6,568 nucleotides of DNA from Flavonifractor sp963557075 (GTDB lineage: Bacteria; Bacillota; Clostridia; Oscillospirales; Oscillospiraceae), in the NCBI GenBank assembly GCA_963557075.1, contig CAUWDA010000084.1, forward strand, positions 1 through 6,568, written 5' to 3'. The position numbers were made by a program, and so were the translations under genes. A model generated the notes under the pieces. The model was given only the letters and a program-made list of their open reading frames with translations, was not told the origin of the DNA and searched no databases. Below are positions 4,467 through 6,568 of this stretch, piece after piece. Within the stretch, counting starts at the first letter, position 1, and every line of letters begins with the position of its first letter.

Positions 4467-6568
4467 GTATCCCGAGGTAAAAAAGGTGCTGGTGCTGGGC
4501 TCCGGCCCCATCGTCATCGGCCAGGCCGCTGAGTTTGACTACGCAGGCACCCAGGCCTGCCGCGCCCTGCGGGAGGAGGGCGTGGAGGTGGTGCTGGTCA
4601 ACTCCAACCCGGCCACCATCATGACCGATAAGGACATCGCCGACCATGTGTATATCGAGCCGCTGAACATTGCCAGCGTCACGCAGGTCATTGAGAAGGA
4701 GCGTCCCGACTCCATTCTGCCCACTCTGGGCGGACAGACCGGCCTGAACCTGGCCATGGCCCTCCACGAGCAGGGGATCCTGGAGCAGTACGGGGTCCGG
4801 CTGCTGGGCACCAGCCCCGCCTCCATCCACCGGGCGGAGGACCGCCAGGGCTTCAAGGACGCCATGGAGGAGATCGGCCAGCCCTGCGTTACCTCCGACG
4901 TGGTGGAGAGCGTGGAGGACGCGGTGGCCTTCGCAGGCTCCATCGGCTACCCGGTCATCGTCCGTCCGGCCTACACCCTGGGCGGCTCCGGCGGCGGCAT
5001 CGCCTACGACGAGCCCTCCCTCCGGGAGATCGCGGACCGGGGCATCCACCTGAGCCGGGTGGGACAGGTCCTGATCGAGCGGTGTATCTCCGGCTGGAAG
5101 GAGATCGAATTTGAGGTCATGCGGGACTCGGTGGGCAATGTTATCACCATCTGCTCCATGGAGAACGTGGACCCCGTGGGCGTCCACACCGGCGACTCCA
5201 TCGTGGTGGCTCCCACCCAGACCCTGGCCAACCGGGAATATCAGATGCTCCGCTCCTCCGCGCTGGAGATCATCTCCGCCCTGGAGATCGAGGGCGGCTG
5301 CAACGTCCAGTTCGCCCTGAATCCTGAGAGCTTCGAGTATGCGGTCATCGAGGTCAATCCCCGGGTGAGCCGCTCCTCCGCCCTGGCCTCCAAGGCCACC
5401 GGTTATCCCATCGCCAAGGTGGCGGCCAAGGTGGCTCTGGGCTACTCCCTGGACGAGATCCCCAACTCCGTCACCGGAGCGACCACTGCCTGCTTCGAGC
5501 CTACGGTGGACTACTGCGTACTCAAGATCCCCCGCCTGCCCTTTGACAAGTTCACCACCGCCAGCCGCACCCTGGGTACCCAGATGAAGGCCACCGGCGA
5601 GGTCATGGCCATCGGCAACTCCTTCGAGGGAGCGCTGATGAAGGCCATCCGCTCCCTGGAGCTGCCGGTGAAGTCCCTGCGTATGCCCGGCCTGGACGAG
5701 CTGTATACCGAGGAGATCGAGGAGCGGCTGGTGAACATTGACGACCAGCGGCTCTTCGTGGTGGCCGAGGCCCTCCGCCGTGGCTTCTCTCCGGAGAAGA
5801 TCAACAAGATCACCAAGTACGACCTGTGGTTCCTGGACCGTCTCCAGAATATCGTGGACATGGAGGACAAGCTGGACCACGGCCATCTGGACGCGGATAC
5901 CCTGCGCATGGCCAAGGAGATGGGCTTCTCCGATGCATGGATCGCCGCCCTCTCCGGCAAGGAGCGGAAGGAGATCAAGGCCCTGCGGGAGTCCTTTGGC
6001 ATCCGCCCCGCCTTTAAGATGGTGGACACCTGCGCCGCCGAGTTTGAGGCCCAGACCCCCTACTACTATTCCACCTACGATGCGGAGAACGAGGCGGCGG
6101 AGGAGCTGCACATGCCCGCCGTGGGCGAGGCGGCCCCCCACATCCCGGAGGCCCCCTACCTGTCTGCCGCCGCCATCCAGCCCCACCGGAGCGCGGCCCC
6201 TGCCGGACGGAAGAAGGTGCTGGTGCTGGGCTCCGGCCCCATCCGCATCGGTCAGGGCATCGAGTTTGACTACTGCTCCGTCCACTCGGTCTGGGCCTTC
6301 AAGCGCCTGGGCTATGAGACCATCATCATCAACAACAACCCCGAGACTGTGTCCACCGACTTTGACGTGGCGGACAAGCTGTACTTCGAGCCCCTGACCC
6401 CCGAGGACGTGGAGGCCGTGGTGGAGCTGGAGAAGCCCTGGGGCGCCGTGGTGCAGTTCGGCGGTCAGACCGCCATCAAGCTGGCCCAGGCCCTCACCGA
6501 TATGGGCGTGCCCATCCTGGGTACCTCCGCCGACGGCGTGGACGCCGCCGAGGACCGGGAGCGCTTTG
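4459..6568 (+). CDS. carB: Carbamoyl-phosphate synthetase large subunit (3' end beyond window)
   Basis: CarB makes carbamoyl phosphate from bicarbonate, ammonia and two ATP. The window holds the first 703 of about 1,070-1,100 residues, with no frameshift or internal stop. The start is ATG at 4459, eight bases after GGGAGG (4445-4450) and inside the carA end. The carboxyphosphate half begins VLVLGSGPIVIGQAAEFDYA and keeps R129, R169 (RPAYTLGGSGGG), Q284, E298 and N300 (IEVNPRVSRSSA). The last three equal Q285, E299 and N301 of the E. coli enzyme. The oligomerisation domain runs to about 545. The second half opens with VLVLGSGPIRIGQGIEFDY (from 587) and is cut near EDRERF, before its ATP-grasp core. 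The linker between halves (about 547-583) is roughly 28 residues longer than in E. coli or B. subtilis. Confidence 0.98.
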   Translation, partial: MPKYPEVKKVLVLGSGPIVIGQAAEFDYAGTQACRALREEGVEVVLVNSNPATIMTDKDIADHVYIEPLNIASVTQVIEKERPDSILPTLGGQTGLNLAMALHEQGILEQYGVRLLGTSPASIHRAEDRQGFKDAMEEIGQPCVTSDVVESVEDAVAFAGSIGYPVIVRPAYTLGGSGGGIAYDEPSLREIADRGIHLSRVGQVLIERCISGWKEIEFEVMRDSVGNVITICSMENVDPVGVHTGDSIVVAPTQTLANREYQMLRSSALEIISALEIEGGCNVQFALNPESFEYAVIEVNPRVSRSSALASKATGYPIAKVAAKVALGYSLDEIPNSVTGATTACFEPTVDYCVLKIPRLPFDKFTTASRTLGTQMKATGEVMAIGNSFEGALMKAIRSLELPVKSLRMPGLDELYTEEIEERLVNIDDQRLFVVAEALRRGFSPEKINKITKYDLWFLDRLQNIVDMEDKLDHGHLDADTLRMAKEMGFSDAWIAALSGKERKEIKALRESFGIRPAFKMVDTCAAEFEAQTPYYYSTYDAENEAAEELHMPAVGEAAPHIPEAPYLSAAAIQPHRSAAPAGRKKVLVLGSGPIRIGQGIEFDYCSVHSVWAFKRLGYETIIINNNPETVSTDFDVADKLYFEPLTPEDVEAVVELEKPWGAVVQFGGQTAIKLAQALTDMGVPILGTSADGVDAAEDRERF
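4483..4512 (+). repeat. 30-bp direct repeat within carB, copy 1
   Basis: This stretch encodes KVLVLGSGPI at the start of the first half of CarB. It is identical base for base to 6214-6243 at the start of the second half. It reflects the ancient internal duplication of the gene. Exact nucleotide identity over 30 bases suggests shared codon preference or local gene conversion. Confidence 0.85.
6214..6243 (+). repeat. 30-bp direct repeat within carB, copy 2
   Basis: Identical to 4483-4512. It encodes the nucleotide-binding KVLVLGSGPI at the beginning of the carbamoyl-phosphate half of CarB. After it the two copies diverge (GTC in copy 1, CGC in copy 2). Confidence 0.85.

Noticed and set aside
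3138..4517. Minus-strand open frame of about 460 codons opposite carA
   Set aside because: Antisense shadow of carA. It also crosses the terminator and promoter region and has no plausible ribosome site or known domain.
4420..6285. Long minus-strand open frame of about 620 codons opposite carB
   Set aside because: It is the antisense of carB and carries low-complexity Gly/His/Leu/Asp-rich sequence with no family signature, as expected from GC-rich codon bias. The plus strand encodes a clear CarB.

Overview
This 6.6-kb window is chromosomal housekeeping DNA with clear gene order and no mobile element, CRISPR array or prophage. It suggests a GC-rich member of the Clostridia, most likely of the Oscillospiraceae/Flavonifractor type. 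That inference rests on strong AGGAGG ribosome sites, a tRNA with encoded CCA, a DUF421-DUF4363 gene pair, a Gram-positive-type nrdR and high third-position GC. No 16S or other taxonomic marker is present, so genus and species cannot be given.

Layout. Positions 1-84 hold the last 27 codons of an unidentified plus-strand gene, followed by an intrinsic terminator (120-157). On the minus strand, read right to left, come a small charged 41-residue ORF (518-393) with its own terminator, then a consensus sigma-A promoter, tRNA-Gln(CUG) (272-199) and its terminator (197-162). Divergently, on the plus strand, an extended -10 promoter drives nrdR (718-1173), the repressor of ribonucleotide reductase genes. 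nrdR converges on a two-gene minus-strand operon: a DUF421/YetF membrane protein (2282-1602) and a DUF4363 protein (1605-1225), coupled by a 4-base stop/start overlap. Divergent from that operon is a membrane-anchored metallophosphoesterase (2357-3184), closed by a strong terminator (3220-3261). A new promoter (3302-3330) then starts carA (3360-4466) and carB (4459 to beyond the window end). These encode the two subunits of carbamoyl-phosphate synthetase, the first step of pyrimidine and arginine synthesis.

How the genes relate. carA and carB form a tightly coupled operon making one enzyme. The DUF421 and DUF4363 proteins are a recurring pair, probably at the cell envelope. nrdR regulates deoxynucleotide supply and carAB feeds pyrimidine supply, but separate promoters and terminators mean this is neighbourhood, not a shared operon.

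I found no convincing new multi-gene system. The observations most worth checking are the small minus-strand ORF between nrdR and the tRNA, the A1-U72 first pair of the tRNA-Gln, an A/T tract that may serve as both terminator and promoter element, paired palindromes at the nrdR promoter, and a lengthened Ala/Pro-rich linker between the two halves of CarB.
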